Shown here: one piece after another, positions 1-7,233 of the stretch
How positions within the stretch are numbered: the stretch's first letter is position 1
Layout of the letters: every line of letters starts with the position of its first letter
Assembly: GCA_900554945.1 (NCBI GenBank)
Contig: USJN01000013.1
Location: forward strand, 1 to 12,920
Length of the DNA stretch: 12,920 bases
Reading direction: 5' to 3'
Origin: an uncultured Coriobacteriaceae bacterium
GTDB taxonomy: Bacteria; Actinomycetota; Coriobacteriia; Coriobacteriales; Eggerthellaceae
Position numbers and translations under genes: made by a program
The notes under the pieces: generated by a model
Database searches by the model: none
Told to the model about the DNA's origin: nothing
Seen by the model: only the letters and a program-made list of their open reading frames with translations

Positions 1-1
1 C

Positions 2-3000
2 GAGAAGTCGGGCGCGCTGGATGACTTTTGGGGAAAGCTCGACGCGGGAACCGATGCGACGCTCGGTGTCGCGTCATCTGCGCGTCCCTTCCTCGCGAGC
101 GCTCAGTTCTCGCGCTCGCCGCGCCCGACGCTCGTCGTCGTCGCAGGTGAGGATGCCGCTATTGCCTTCGCTCGCAATATGGCAGCTTATTTGGGGGAAG
201 ACCGCGTGCTGCTGTTCCCCGAGCGCTCCGACACCCCCTTCTCCCCGAAGACGCCCGATGCCCGCAAGGTCGCCCGCCGTATGGAGGCCGCCTTCTCGCT
301 TGCATGCGGCAGGCCACGCGTCGTCGTCGCGAGCGCCCGTGCGCTCGTCAGGATGATACCGCCGAAAGAAAGCCTTGTGGCAGCACCCCTCGTGTTCGAG
401 GCGGGGGTCGAGCTTGCCGACACGGCGCGGGAAGGCGAGGCGGCGCTTCCGAGCGCTGTGCGCGAGCGCTGCTGCGTTGAGTCTTTCGAGGACGTGGCCC
501 GCGCGCTTGAGGATCGCGGCTACGCGAACACGGGCGAGCTCGACGGGCCGGGCACCTTCGCCGTGCATGGAGGCACGATCGACGTGTTTCCGGGCAACCT
601 CACCTATCCCGTGCGCATCGATTTCTTCGGAGACGAAGTGGACGAGATCAGGCGCATCGTCCCCTCGACGGGGCAGACCATCTCCCCGCTCTCGCGCGTC
701 GAGATATACCCTGTGCGAGAGTACTCCTGTTCAGCGGAGACGATCGCCCGCGCACGTAGGAAGATCGTGGCACCCGCGAAATCGAACGCGGTTTTGCGCG
801 ACATGCTCGAGAAGCTCGATGGCGGGCTTCGCTTCGAGGGGGCCGACGCGCTGCTTCCGTATCTCTACGACAAGCCGGTAACGCTCGGCGCATGGGCGGG
901 CCCCGATACGATGACGTGCCTTATCGAGCCGCGCTCGCTCTTCGACGACGCCACGCATGCGTATGAGGAAATAGAGGCTCGCGCGAAGGGGACGAAGATT
1001 CCCGTGGTGGGGCTCTACGCTGGGCCGACCGCGCTCGACTTTGGCGGGGGCGTTCGCGCGACGTACGTGTCGATCATGCGCGTCGGCGGCACGATCGACG
1101 TCGAGCTTCCCGTGAAGCGCGTCGAGATTGCCGGGCATCCCGACAAGCTGTTCGGTCGGCTAGTGAATCTCGTCGAGGGCGGCAACACGGTGGCTCTTTG
1201 CGCGCCGGAGCCGCGCGCGCGACATGACATCGAGCTTGCGCTTGTCGACAAAGGTATCGCCTTCCAGGAGGCGCTCGACGCAAACTTCTCGGAGTCGGAC
1301 GGCCTTTCAGGCGACGGTTCGGCGAAGCGGCGTCTTCGCAGGTCGGTGGTGAATGTTGTCGACATCGACGTCCCCTTGGGAATGATCTTCCCGAAAGCGA
1401 AGCTTGCGATTGTGGCGCTCTCCGACACCCAGGGCACTCAAACGACGGCCCGCGCGCGCAGGCGGACCGACATCACGGAGGTGACTTTCCCCTATAAGCC
1501 GGGCGACTACGTCGTCCACGCTGCTCACGGCGTCGCCTTTTTCGAGGACCTCGTGCGTCGCGAGATCGACGGCACGGCGCGCGACTATCTGCTTTTGAAG
1601 TATGCGGAAGGCGATAAGCTGTTCGTGCCAGTCGAGCAGCTTGACCGCGTGACGCGCTACGTGGGTCCCGAGGGGGCAAGCCCGCGCCTCACCAGGCTGA
1701 ATACATCGGATTGGTCGCGCGCGACGGCGAAGGCGCGCAAGGCGACCAAAAAGCTCGCATTCGATCTGGTCGACGTGTACGCGCGCCGTGCGGCGACGCA
1801 GGGCTTCAGCTTCGGCCCGGACACCGCAGCGCAGCGCGAGATGGAGGAGTCGTTCCCCTACGAGGAGACGCCCGATCAGCTCGCGGCTATCGCCGATGTG
1901 AAGGCCGACATGCAAAGCTCGCGCCCGATGGACCGCCTCATCTGCGGCGATGTCGGTTTCGGGAAGACGGAGGTCGCCTTGCGTGCGGCCTTCAAGGCGA
2001 CACAGGATGGCAAGCAGGTCATGGTCCTCTGCCCGACGACCATTCTTGCGCAACAGCATTTCGCGAACTTCCACGACCGCTTCGCGCCCTTCGGCGTGAC
2101 GGTCGAGGTGCTCTCGCGCTTTCGCACGCCGGCTGAGCAATCGCGGGCTCTGGCGGGGTTCGCCGACGGCAGCGTGTCGGTGCTCGTCGGCACGCATCGA
2201 CTTCTCTCGCGCGATGTGAACCCCTATGACCTGGGGCTGGTGATCATCGACGAGGAGCAGCGCTTCGGCGTGGGCCACAAGGAGCAGATGAAGAACCTGC
2301 GCGAGTCGATCGACGTCCTGACGCTGTCGGCGACGCCGATTCCGCGCACCATGCAGATGTCGCTGTCGGGCGTGCGCGATATGAGCCTGATCTTGACGCC
2401 GCCGGGCGATCGCAGGCCGGTTGAGGTCCATGTGGGGGAGTGGGACCCCGACATCGTTTCCGGCGCGATCAGGCGCGAGCTTGCGCGCGGCGGCCAGGTG
2501 TACTACGTGAGCAATCGTGTCCACTCGATCGAGGATGCTGTGGCGCGCGTGCAGGCAGCGGCGGGCGAGGCGCGCGTCGGAATCGCGCACGGGCAGATGT
2601 CGCGCGAAGAGCTCGAGCGCGTGATGGAGGATTTCAGCGCAGGCGAGCTCGACGTGCTCGTGGCGACGACCATCATCGAGAGCGGCATCGACAATCCGCA
2701 TACGAACACGCTTGTGATCGAGGACGCCCAGCGCCTCGGCTTGGCGCAGATGTACCAGTTGAAAGGGCGTGTCGGGCGCTCGTCGGTGCAGGCGTACGCG
2801 TACTTCATGTTCCCCGACAACGTGAGCCTGACCGAGGAGGCTGAGGCGCGCCTGACTGCGCTCGACGAGCACACCGAGCTCGGTAGCGGCATGCGCATCG
2901 CCATGCGCGACCTGGAGATACGCGGCGCGGGAAGCATGCTTGGTGCCGAGCAGTCGGGCAACATGAGCGCGGTCGGCTTCGACCTGTTCGCGCAAATGCT

Positions 3001-3511
3001 CGAGCAAGCGGTTGCCGCCACGCGCGAAGGCGATGCAGGCGCCGCCGACGGGCTGCCGCCAGCGCTCTCCGACATCACCGTGAACCTGCCGGGCCACACC
3101 TACCTGCCGGAAGAGTACGTCCCCGATACCGACGAGCGCGTGCTGTGGTACCGAAAGATCGCGTCAGCGGCGACGATGGAGGACGTCGAGGCCATCGAGC
3201 AGGACATGCTCGCCAAGCGGCCGGACATGCCCGCCGCGGCAAGGAACTTGTTCGCGAAGGCGCGCGTGAAGGCGTTCGCGAACGAGCATCATATGAACAC
3301 GGTGACGGTCGCGGGCGGAAAGCTCATCGTCGAGCCGGTTGCCGTGCCGCGCGACAAGATGGTGCCGATTCGCCGAGCGGGTGGCCGCTACCTTGCGGAG
3401 AAGCGCAAGCTTACGCTTCCCATCAGGTATTTCAAGGTTGAAGAGGGCGATGCGCTCTTCGGTGCGGTCCTCGATTTCTTAAAGGAGCTCAGCGGTGGGG
3501 AAGGGGAATAG
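2..3511 (+). CDS. mfd: Transcription-repair coupling factor Mfd (5' end outside window)
   Basis: Mfd is a cytosolic ATP-dependent DNA translocase that removes RNA polymerase stalled at lesions and recruits UvrA for nucleotide excision repair. The frame is open from the first bases, and the codons before the ATG at 179 read as normal Mfd N-terminus (LVVVAGEDAAIAFARN), so 179 is not the start. 1169 residues are visible, close to the usual full length, so probably only 10-20 residues are missing. Domains in visible numbering: UvrB-like N-terminal region up to about 300; CarD-like RNA polymerase interaction domain about 494-557 (GDYVVHAAHGVAFFEDL); RecG-like helicase with Walker A GDVGFGKT at 649-656 (bases 1946-1969), Walker B DEEQ at 750-753 (2249-2260), the SATPIPRTMQM motif and motif VI QLKGRVGRS near 920; then the C-terminal TRCF domain. 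No frameshift or missing catalytic residue was seen. It is first in a likely operon with the next two genes. Confidence 0.98.
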   Translation, partial: EKSGALDDFWGKLDAGTDATLGVASSARPFLASAQFSRSPRPTLVVVAGEDAAIAFARNMAAYLGEDRVLLFPERSDTPFSPKTPDARKVARRMEAAFSLACGRPRVVVASARALVRMIPPKESLVAAPLVFEAGVELADTAREGEAALPSAVRERCCVESFEDVARALEDRGYANTGELDGPGTFAVHGGTIDVFPGNLTYPVRIDFFGDEVDEIRRIVPSTGQTISPLSRVEIYPVREYSCSAETIARARRKIVAPAKSNAVLRDMLEKLDGGLRFEGADALLPYLYDKPVTLGAWAGPDTMTCLIEPRSLFDDATHAYEEIEARAKGTKIPVVGLYAGPTALDFGGGVRATYVSIMRVGGTIDVELPVKRVEIAGHPDKLFGRLVNLVEGGNTVALCAPEPRARHDIELALVDKGIAFQEALDANFSESDGLSGDGSAKRRLRRSVVNVVDIDVPLGMIFPKAKLAIVALSDTQGTQTTARARRRTDITEVTFPYKPGDYVVHAAHGVAFFEDLVRREIDGTARDYLLLKYAEGDKLFVPVEQLDRVTRYVGPEGASPRLTRLNTSDWSRATAKARKATKKLAFDLVDVYARRAATQGFSFGPDTAAQREMEESFPYEETPDQLAAIADVKADMQSSRPMDRLICGDVGFGKTEVALRAAFKATQDGKQVMVLCPTTILAQQHFANFHDRFAPFGVTVEVLSRFRTPAEQSRALAGFADGSVSVLVGTHRLLSRDVNPYDLGLVIIDEEQRFGVGHKEQMKNLRESIDVLTLSATPIPRTMQMSLSGVRDMSLILTPPGDRRPVEVHVGEWDPDIVSGAIRRELARGGQVYYVSNRVHSIEDAVARVQAAAGEARVGIAHGQMSREELERVMEDFSAGELDVLVATTIIESGIDNPHTNTLVIEDAQRLGLAQMYQLKGRVGRSSVQAYAYFMFPDNVSLTEEAEARLTALDEHTELGSGMRIAMRDLEIRGAGSMLGAEQSGNMSAVGFDLFAQMLEQAVAATREGDAGAADGLPPALSDITVNLPGHTYLPEEYVPDTDERVLWYRKIASAATMEDVEAIEQDMLAKRPDMPAAARNLFAKARVKAFANEHHMNTVTVAGGKLIVEPVAVPRDKMVPIRRAGGRYLAEKRKLTLPIRYFKVEEGDALFGAVLDFLKELSGGEGE

Positions 3512-4598
3512 GGAGCGCTTCCTCTTTGGCGTGGCGTGTGCGCTCGCGGGCGGTGCGCTCTGGGGCTTCTCGGGTGCGTGCTCGCAGTACCTGTTCGCGC
3601 ACTACGACATTGACGCCTCCTTCATCACCGCGGCCCGCATGCTCGGCTCGGGTGCGCTGTTCTTGGTGCTGCTGCTTGCGACGCGTCGCGAGCGCTTTCT
3701 TGCGATGCTGCGCGATAGGGCCTCGCTGCGGAGCCTCGTCATATTCGGCGTCTTTGGGCTTTTCGCCTGCCAGTTTTCCTACATCGCCTCGATCGGCTGC
3801 ACCAATGCCGGTACAGCCACAGTGCTGCAATCGCTCGGCACGGTGTGGGTCATGCTCGCCGCGTGCGCGCTCGCGAGGAAGCCTCCGCGCGCAGGAGAGG
3901 CGCTAGGGCTTGTGTTCGCCCTGGTGGCAACCTTCCTTATTGCGGCACAAGGAAACCTGTCAAGTTTGGCGCTTCCCGCTGCGGGGCTTGCGTGGGGTCT
4001 TGCGAACAGCATCACTGTTGCGATTTACATCATGTACCCCAAACGCCTCATGTTCGTGTGGGGTACCCTCCTGACGACAGGCGTTGGCATGGCGATCGGG
4101 GGAGTTGCTGCGGGAATCGCGTGGGCGGCGCCTGCCGCGTGGGGCGGTGGCGTCGTCGTGCCTGCTCTCGATGCGACGGGATGGCTTGTCCTTGCAGCCA
4201 TCGCCGTTTTGGGAACGTTCGCGGCTTTTACGCTGTATCTGCACGGCGTCGCGCTCGTGGGTCCCGTGACGGGTAGCCTGCTCGGCGCCATGGAGCCGGT
4301 GAGCGCGACGGTGTTCGCCGCGCTGTGGCTCGGGACTTCGTTTACCGGCTACGACTGGGCCGGCTTTTTGCTTATGGTGTCGATGATCCTGCTCGTCTCC
4401 GTAGCGGGCGGGAAGAAGCCTGCGGACGAGGAGCCCTTGCGCGGCATGGGCGTGGAGGCTGTGACCTGCGGGGATGGGAAGCCCGATTCCTGCGAGGGCG
4501 CAAGGCCCGCGTTTGACGAGGGCGTGAAACTTGCGACGGGTTCTGCGCGCCCACCGCTTTCGGGTGGTGCGAATGTGGGACAGGAAAAGAAAGGCTGA
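3495..4598 (+). CDS. EamA/DMT-family transporter, 10 predicted TM segments
   Basis: This is an inner-membrane carrier of the drug/metabolite transporter superfamily. The substrate cannot be told from sequence; family members export amino acids or other metabolites. The 367-residue product has two EamA repeats, about residues 11-151 and 164-303, each with roughly five hydrophobic helices. Typical traits are the N-terminal ALWGFSGACSQYLF helix and the GSLLGAMEPVSATVFAALWLG segment near 260-280. The start is GTG at 3495, preceded by AAAGGAG (3481-3487) seven bases upstream. It overlaps the mfd stop by 17 bases, so translational coupling is likely. Residues 307-367 form an unusual hydrophilic, low-complexity tail rich in G, P, E and K, with no recognised domain. 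The M19 dipeptidase gene follows after 1 base, so a link to peptide or amino-acid handling is possible but inferred. Confidence 0.93.
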   Translation: MGKGNRERFLFGVACALAGGALWGFSGACSQYLFAHYDIDASFITAARMLGSGALFLVLLLATRRERFLAMLRDRASLRSLVIFGVFGLFACQFSYIASIGCTNAGTATVLQSLGTVWVMLAACALARKPPRAGEALGLVFALVATFLIAAQGNLSSLALPAAGLAWGLANSITVAIYIMYPKRLMFVWGTLLTTGVGMAIGGVAAGIAWAAPAAWGGGVVVPALDATGWLVLAAIAVLGTFAAFTLYLHGVALVGPVTGSLLGAMEPVSATVFAALWLGTSFTGYDWAGFLLMVSMILLVSVAGGKKPADEEPLRGMGVEAVTCGDGKPDSCEGARPAFDEGVKLATGSARPPLSGGANVGQEKKG

Positions 4599-4599
4599 C

Positions 4600-5589
4600 A
4601 TGAGGGTTTTCGATTTGCATTGCGACACGCTCGACCGTTTGGCGCTTCACGGCGAGGCGGGAGGCGCTGCGTTCGGGTACATGGAGGGCGATAGCTCCAT
4701 CCCGCATGCGCGTATGAGCTCGCTTCTTTCCAATGACGCGCACATCTCGCTTGAGCGCACGGCGCAATTCAACTGGTGCCAGTGCTTCGCCGTGTTCGTT
4801 CCCGACGAGCTGCGAGGCGACGCCGCGTGGTCGTTCTATCTGCGCATTCGCGATTTCTTCCGCGGTCAGGCGGCGCAATTCGAAAAGCAGCTTGCACCCG
4901 TTCGCACCTCAGGCGAGGCCGAATGCGCGTTTGGCGCGGGAAAAACCGCCGGCATGCTCACGGTGGAGGGTGCGGCGTTTCTCGCCGACGACGGTCATGC
5001 GGGCGAGCGTCTCGACGCGATTGCGGACGACGGGGTGCGTATGGTGACGCTCACCTGGAACGGGCGGAATGCGCTCGGCAGCGGCAACGTCACCGAAGAT
5101 GGCTTGACGCCGTTCGGCCGTACGTGCATCCGCGAGCTCGAGGCGCGCGGCATTGTGGTGGACGTCTCGCATTTGAACGACGCCGGGTTCAAAGACGTGT
5201 GCGGCTGCGCGCAAAAGCCCTTCGCGGCCTCACATTCCAATGCGCGCGCCGTCTGCGGGCACAAGCGCAATCTCGCCGACTGGCAGTTGCGCGAGATCGC
5301 CGATCGCGGCGGCATCGTCGGGTTCAACTACTACAACGACTTCCTGAACGACCGTGGGGAAGAGGCCACGCGCGACGATGCGCTGCGCCACATCGATCAT
5401 ATCCTGGAAGTGGCGGGAGAAGACCTGCTTGCGCTCGGAAGCGATTACGACGGCAGCGAGGTGCCCCGCTGGCTTTCCCCCTGCACGGGCGTCGCGAATT
5501 TGCATGACATCGTGGTAAAGGAGTTCGGCGGCGAGATCACGAGCAAGATGTTCTGGGAAAACGCCGCACGCTTTTTCGCGGAGAAGTAA
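4600..5589 (+). CDS. Peptidase M19 (membrane/renal-type) dipeptidase
   Basis: This zinc-dependent dipeptidase family hydrolyses dipeptides, often tolerating a D-residue at the C-terminal position. Metal ligands expected for M19 are visible: H7 and D9 in FDLHCDT, bridging E123 in LTVEGAAF, H191 in DVSH, H212 in SHSN, and D282 in LGSDYDG. The 329-residue length fits bacterial members. No signal peptide or lipobox is present, so a cytosolic location is inferred. The ATG at 4600 is chosen because MRVFDLHCDT matches the family N-terminus, because it lies 1 base after the transporter stop, and because a purine-rich AAAGAAAGG lies just upstream. The same frame extends back to 4531 inside the transporter gene, but those 23 residues are arginine-rich shadow coding. 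Likely role: releasing amino acids from imported or recycled dipeptides, possibly peptidoglycan-derived; the native substrate is unknown. Confidence 0.95.
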   Translation: MRVFDLHCDTLDRLALHGEAGGAAFGYMEGDSSIPHARMSSLLSNDAHISLERTAQFNWCQCFAVFVPDELRGDAAWSFYLRIRDFFRGQAAQFEKQLAPVRTSGEAECAFGAGKTAGMLTVEGAAFLADDGHAGERLDAIADDGVRMVTLTWNGRNALGSGNVTEDGLTPFGRTCIRELEARGIVVDVSHLNDAGFKDVCGCAQKPFAASHSNARAVCGHKRNLADWQLREIADRGGIVGFNYYNDFLNDRGEEATRDDALRHIDHILEVAGEDLLALGSDYDGSEVPRWLSPCTGVANLHDIVVKEFGGEITSKMFWENAARFFAEK

Positions 5590-5592
5590 GGA

Positions 5593-5631
5593 CGCAACCC
5601 TTTAGGACCCTCAACGGTCGCTAAGGTTGCG
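5593..5631. terminator. Strong intergenic hairpin between convergent genes, likely bidirectional terminator
   Basis: Arms CGCAACC (5593-5599) and GGTTGCG (5625-5631) pair over 7 bp. After a two-base bulge, TTAG (5602-5605) pairs with CTAA (5621-5624), then GACC (5606-5609) pairs with GGTC (5616-5619), leaving a 6-base loop. This gives about 15 bp and sits 3 bases past the dipeptidase stop, where the opposing transcription units meet. No clear U-tract follows on the plus strand, so it may act as a pause or 3'-end stabiliser rather than a classic intrinsic terminator. Confidence 0.55.
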
Positions 5632-5646
5632 AAGGCTTGCGTGCTT

Positions 5647-5663
5647 CCCGCTGGGAGGGCGGG
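5647..5663. other. Small GC-rich hairpin near the 3' end of the thioesterase gene
   Basis: CCCGC (5647-5651) can pair with GCGGG (5659-5663) around a 7-base loop. It lies just beyond the stop codon of the minus-strand thioesterase gene and could contribute to its 3' end. The stem is short and has no T-run on either side, so function is uncertain. Confidence 0.25.
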
Positions 5664-5669
5664 TGCAAC

Positions 5670-6071
5670 CTATCTCGCGCAGGTGGCGCACATCTTCGCG
5701 ATGCGCCGCCCCGTGTCGTCGGTGACCTCTACGGTGTAGAACCCCAGACGGCGGCCCGATTTATCGGCATCGCAGGTAGCGATGAGCTTTTCGCCCTTCG
5801 TTGCCGAGAAGTACTCGATGGTGTTGCTCACCGATACGCTCGGGGGCTCGCCGATGTTGCAGGCGATGGCGAGCGCGAAGTCGGCGAGCGTGAAGATGGC
5901 GCCGCCCATGACGTTCCCCGCTGCGTTGCGGTGGATTTCGGTGAGCTTCATCTCGCAGACCGCATGCCCGCGGCTCGCCTCGACGACGGTGCATCCCGCC
6001 GCGCGCGTGGCGAACTGGTCGTTCGCAAAATGGTTCGCCACCTCTTCAAGTGTGGGATTGTCCGAGAGCAT
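5670..6071 (-). CDS. PaaI-family hotdog-fold acyl-CoA thioesterase
   Basis: This is a 133-residue single-hotdog protein, probably cytosolic and oligomeric, expected to hydrolyse acyl- or aryl-CoA thioesters. The family signature is seen at residues 47-71, HRNAAGNVMGGAIFTLAD, with H47, N49 and the likely catalytic D64. The usual HGG at this site is MGG here. SVSNTIEYFSATKGEKLIATC then ADKSGRRLGFYTVEVTD are the expected later strands. The start at 6071 is preferred because an AGAAGG-like site lies just upstream and the family begins near here. The frame runs back to 6221, but that part overlaps the iron-sulfur gene and reads as low-complexity A/P/K. It starts 19 bases after the stop of the iron-sulfur gene, so it is probably the last gene of the gltX transcript. 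The substrate is unknown. Confidence 0.9.
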   Translation of the reverse strand: MLSDNPTLEEVANHFANDQFATRAAGCTVVEASRGHAVCEMKLTEIHRNAAGNVMGGAIFTLADFALAIACNIGEPPSVSVSNTIEYFSATKGEKLIATCDADKSGRRLGFYTVEVTDDTGRRIAKMCATCAR

Positions 6072-6090
6072 TTTTGCCTTCTTCTTTTCG

Positions 6091-7233
6091 TTATTCGTCG
6101 TCAGGTTGGGGGAGCAGCTCGCCGGCATATGCCTCGCGAAGGCTTGCGGCGCCTTGGGGGCAGGCGCTTGCGCATAGTCCGCAGCCGATGCACAAGCGCG
6201 CTTCGAAGACGAGTTGTCCATCCTTGGGGCTTGGTCTGCGAGCGCCTGTGGGGCACGATTTCGCGCAGGCGAGGCTGTTGTCGCAAAGCGAGGCGTCGGT
6301 AGCGGAGAGCATCACGCGCTTGCGCACGGCGACGGCGTCGGAGACGTCCGCCGCTTCGAGCAGCATCCGCTGGCGAGGAGAGAGCGAGCATCGCGTCATG
6401 CCCCCCTCGGCGTATGCGTTCGGCTCGGGGGCACCGACCGCGCCCCCGATGCGCTCGTCGGCGAGCATGTGGTCGCGCTGCTCGTGGAAGGCGCGCAGCG
6501 ATTCGTTGCGCTTCATGCGGTATGCGCCCGAGGCGATGTCTTCCGCTTGGTCTTTCAAGTTGAGAAGCGCTTCGCGGCGATCCTTGCCCGATGCGTCGCC
6601 GAGCGTCTGCATGAGCGTCGGGGCGGCCTGCGCTTCGGGTACGTCGTCGGTGAACGCCACGGTGCACTCGGTGACGTCTTCTGCTTGCTCGATTGCATAG
6701 GAAAAACGCTCAAGCCCTTGAGCTTTAGTGCGCTTGCATGCTTCGCATTCCTCGAAGATGACGGCGACGGCAAGATCGATGCCAAGCGCGAGCGCGCAGG
6801 TCCAAAGCTCGGGCGGCAGCATTGCGAGGCATGGCAGCACGATTACGTTGTCCGCTGGGGCGAAGCCTGAAGGGAGCAGATACGAGCACGTTAGGATGAC
6901 CTTCTCGCCCGTGAGCGCAATTTTGCGCATCTGTGAAAAGACGGCCTCGACGGAGGCGCCGGGGATTGCGAAGCCGTCGCACACGCCAACGCATATCCCA
7001 CATTTGGTGCAGGCGTGCGCATCGACGGCGGCGGAGGCGTTCGCGATGGCGATGGCCCCTTTCGGGCACGCCTCGATGCACTTCATGCAGCTGGAGCCTT
7101 GGGGGCGCGTGCAGAAGTCGCGCAGAAAGAGCACCTTGCGCGGAGCGCCCAAGGCGACGCGCAAGGTGGAAGGGGCGCTCGCGGCGGATTGCACGTCGCG
7201 AGCGCCCTGTTCGATGTTGCTATTCGTTCCCAC
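6091..7233 (-). CDS. Iron-sulfur protein with N- and C-terminal ferredoxin-like domains
   Basis: This is a 380-residue, probably cytosolic electron-transfer protein; partner and reaction are unknown. The N-terminal pair of cluster motifs is C41-x7-C49-x2-C52-x3-C56-P (NapF-like spacing) and C75-x2-C78-x2-C81-x3-C85. The C-terminal pair is C317-x5-C323-x3-C327-P, which has Ser at position 320 where the second Cys is expected, and a canonical C348-x2-C351-x2-C354-x3-C358-P. Between them is an uncharacterised segment with C116, LPC at 133-135, and ECEAC at 162-166, followed by a charged helical stretch. The LPC region vaguely recalls MvhD/FrhD-type hydrogenase subunits. The GTG at 7233 is chosen because GAGG lies 6 bases upstream; the frame continues to 7341, but that is Arg/Ser-rich shadow of gltX. 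It overlaps the gltX stop by 14 bases and precedes the thioesterase. Confidence 0.88.
   Translation of the reverse strand: MGTNSNIEQGARDVQSAASAPSTLRVALGAPRKVLFLRDFCTRPQGSSCMKCIEACPKGAIAIANASAAVDAHACTKCGICVGVCDGFAIPGASVEAVFSQMRKIALTGEKVILTCSYLLPSGFAPADNVIVLPCLAMLPPELWTCALALGIDLAVAVIFEECEACKRTKAQGLERFSYAIEQAEDVTECTVAFTDDVPEAQAAPTLMQTLGDASGKDRREALLNLKDQAEDIASGAYRMKRNESLRAFHEQRDHMLADERIGGAVGAPEPNAYAEGGMTRCSLSPRQRMLLEAADVSDAVAVRKRVMLSATDASLCDNSLACAKSCPTGARRPSPKDGQLVFEARLCIGCGLCASACPQGAASLREAYAGELLPQPDDE

Noticed and set aside
179..181. ATG at 179 as the mfd start
   Set aside because: The 59 upstream codons in frame read as normal Mfd sequence with no stop, so the gene begins before the window.
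1307..3097. 596-codon open frame on the minus strand opposite mfd
   Set aside because: The translation is rich in His, Arg, Ala and Leu with no domain, and it mirrors the GC-biased codons of mfd, which is certain on the other strand.
6072..6221. Longer N-terminus for the thioesterase (start at 6221)
   Set aside because: The 50 extra residues overlap the iron-sulfur gene, look like low-complexity shadow coding, and are absent from this family.
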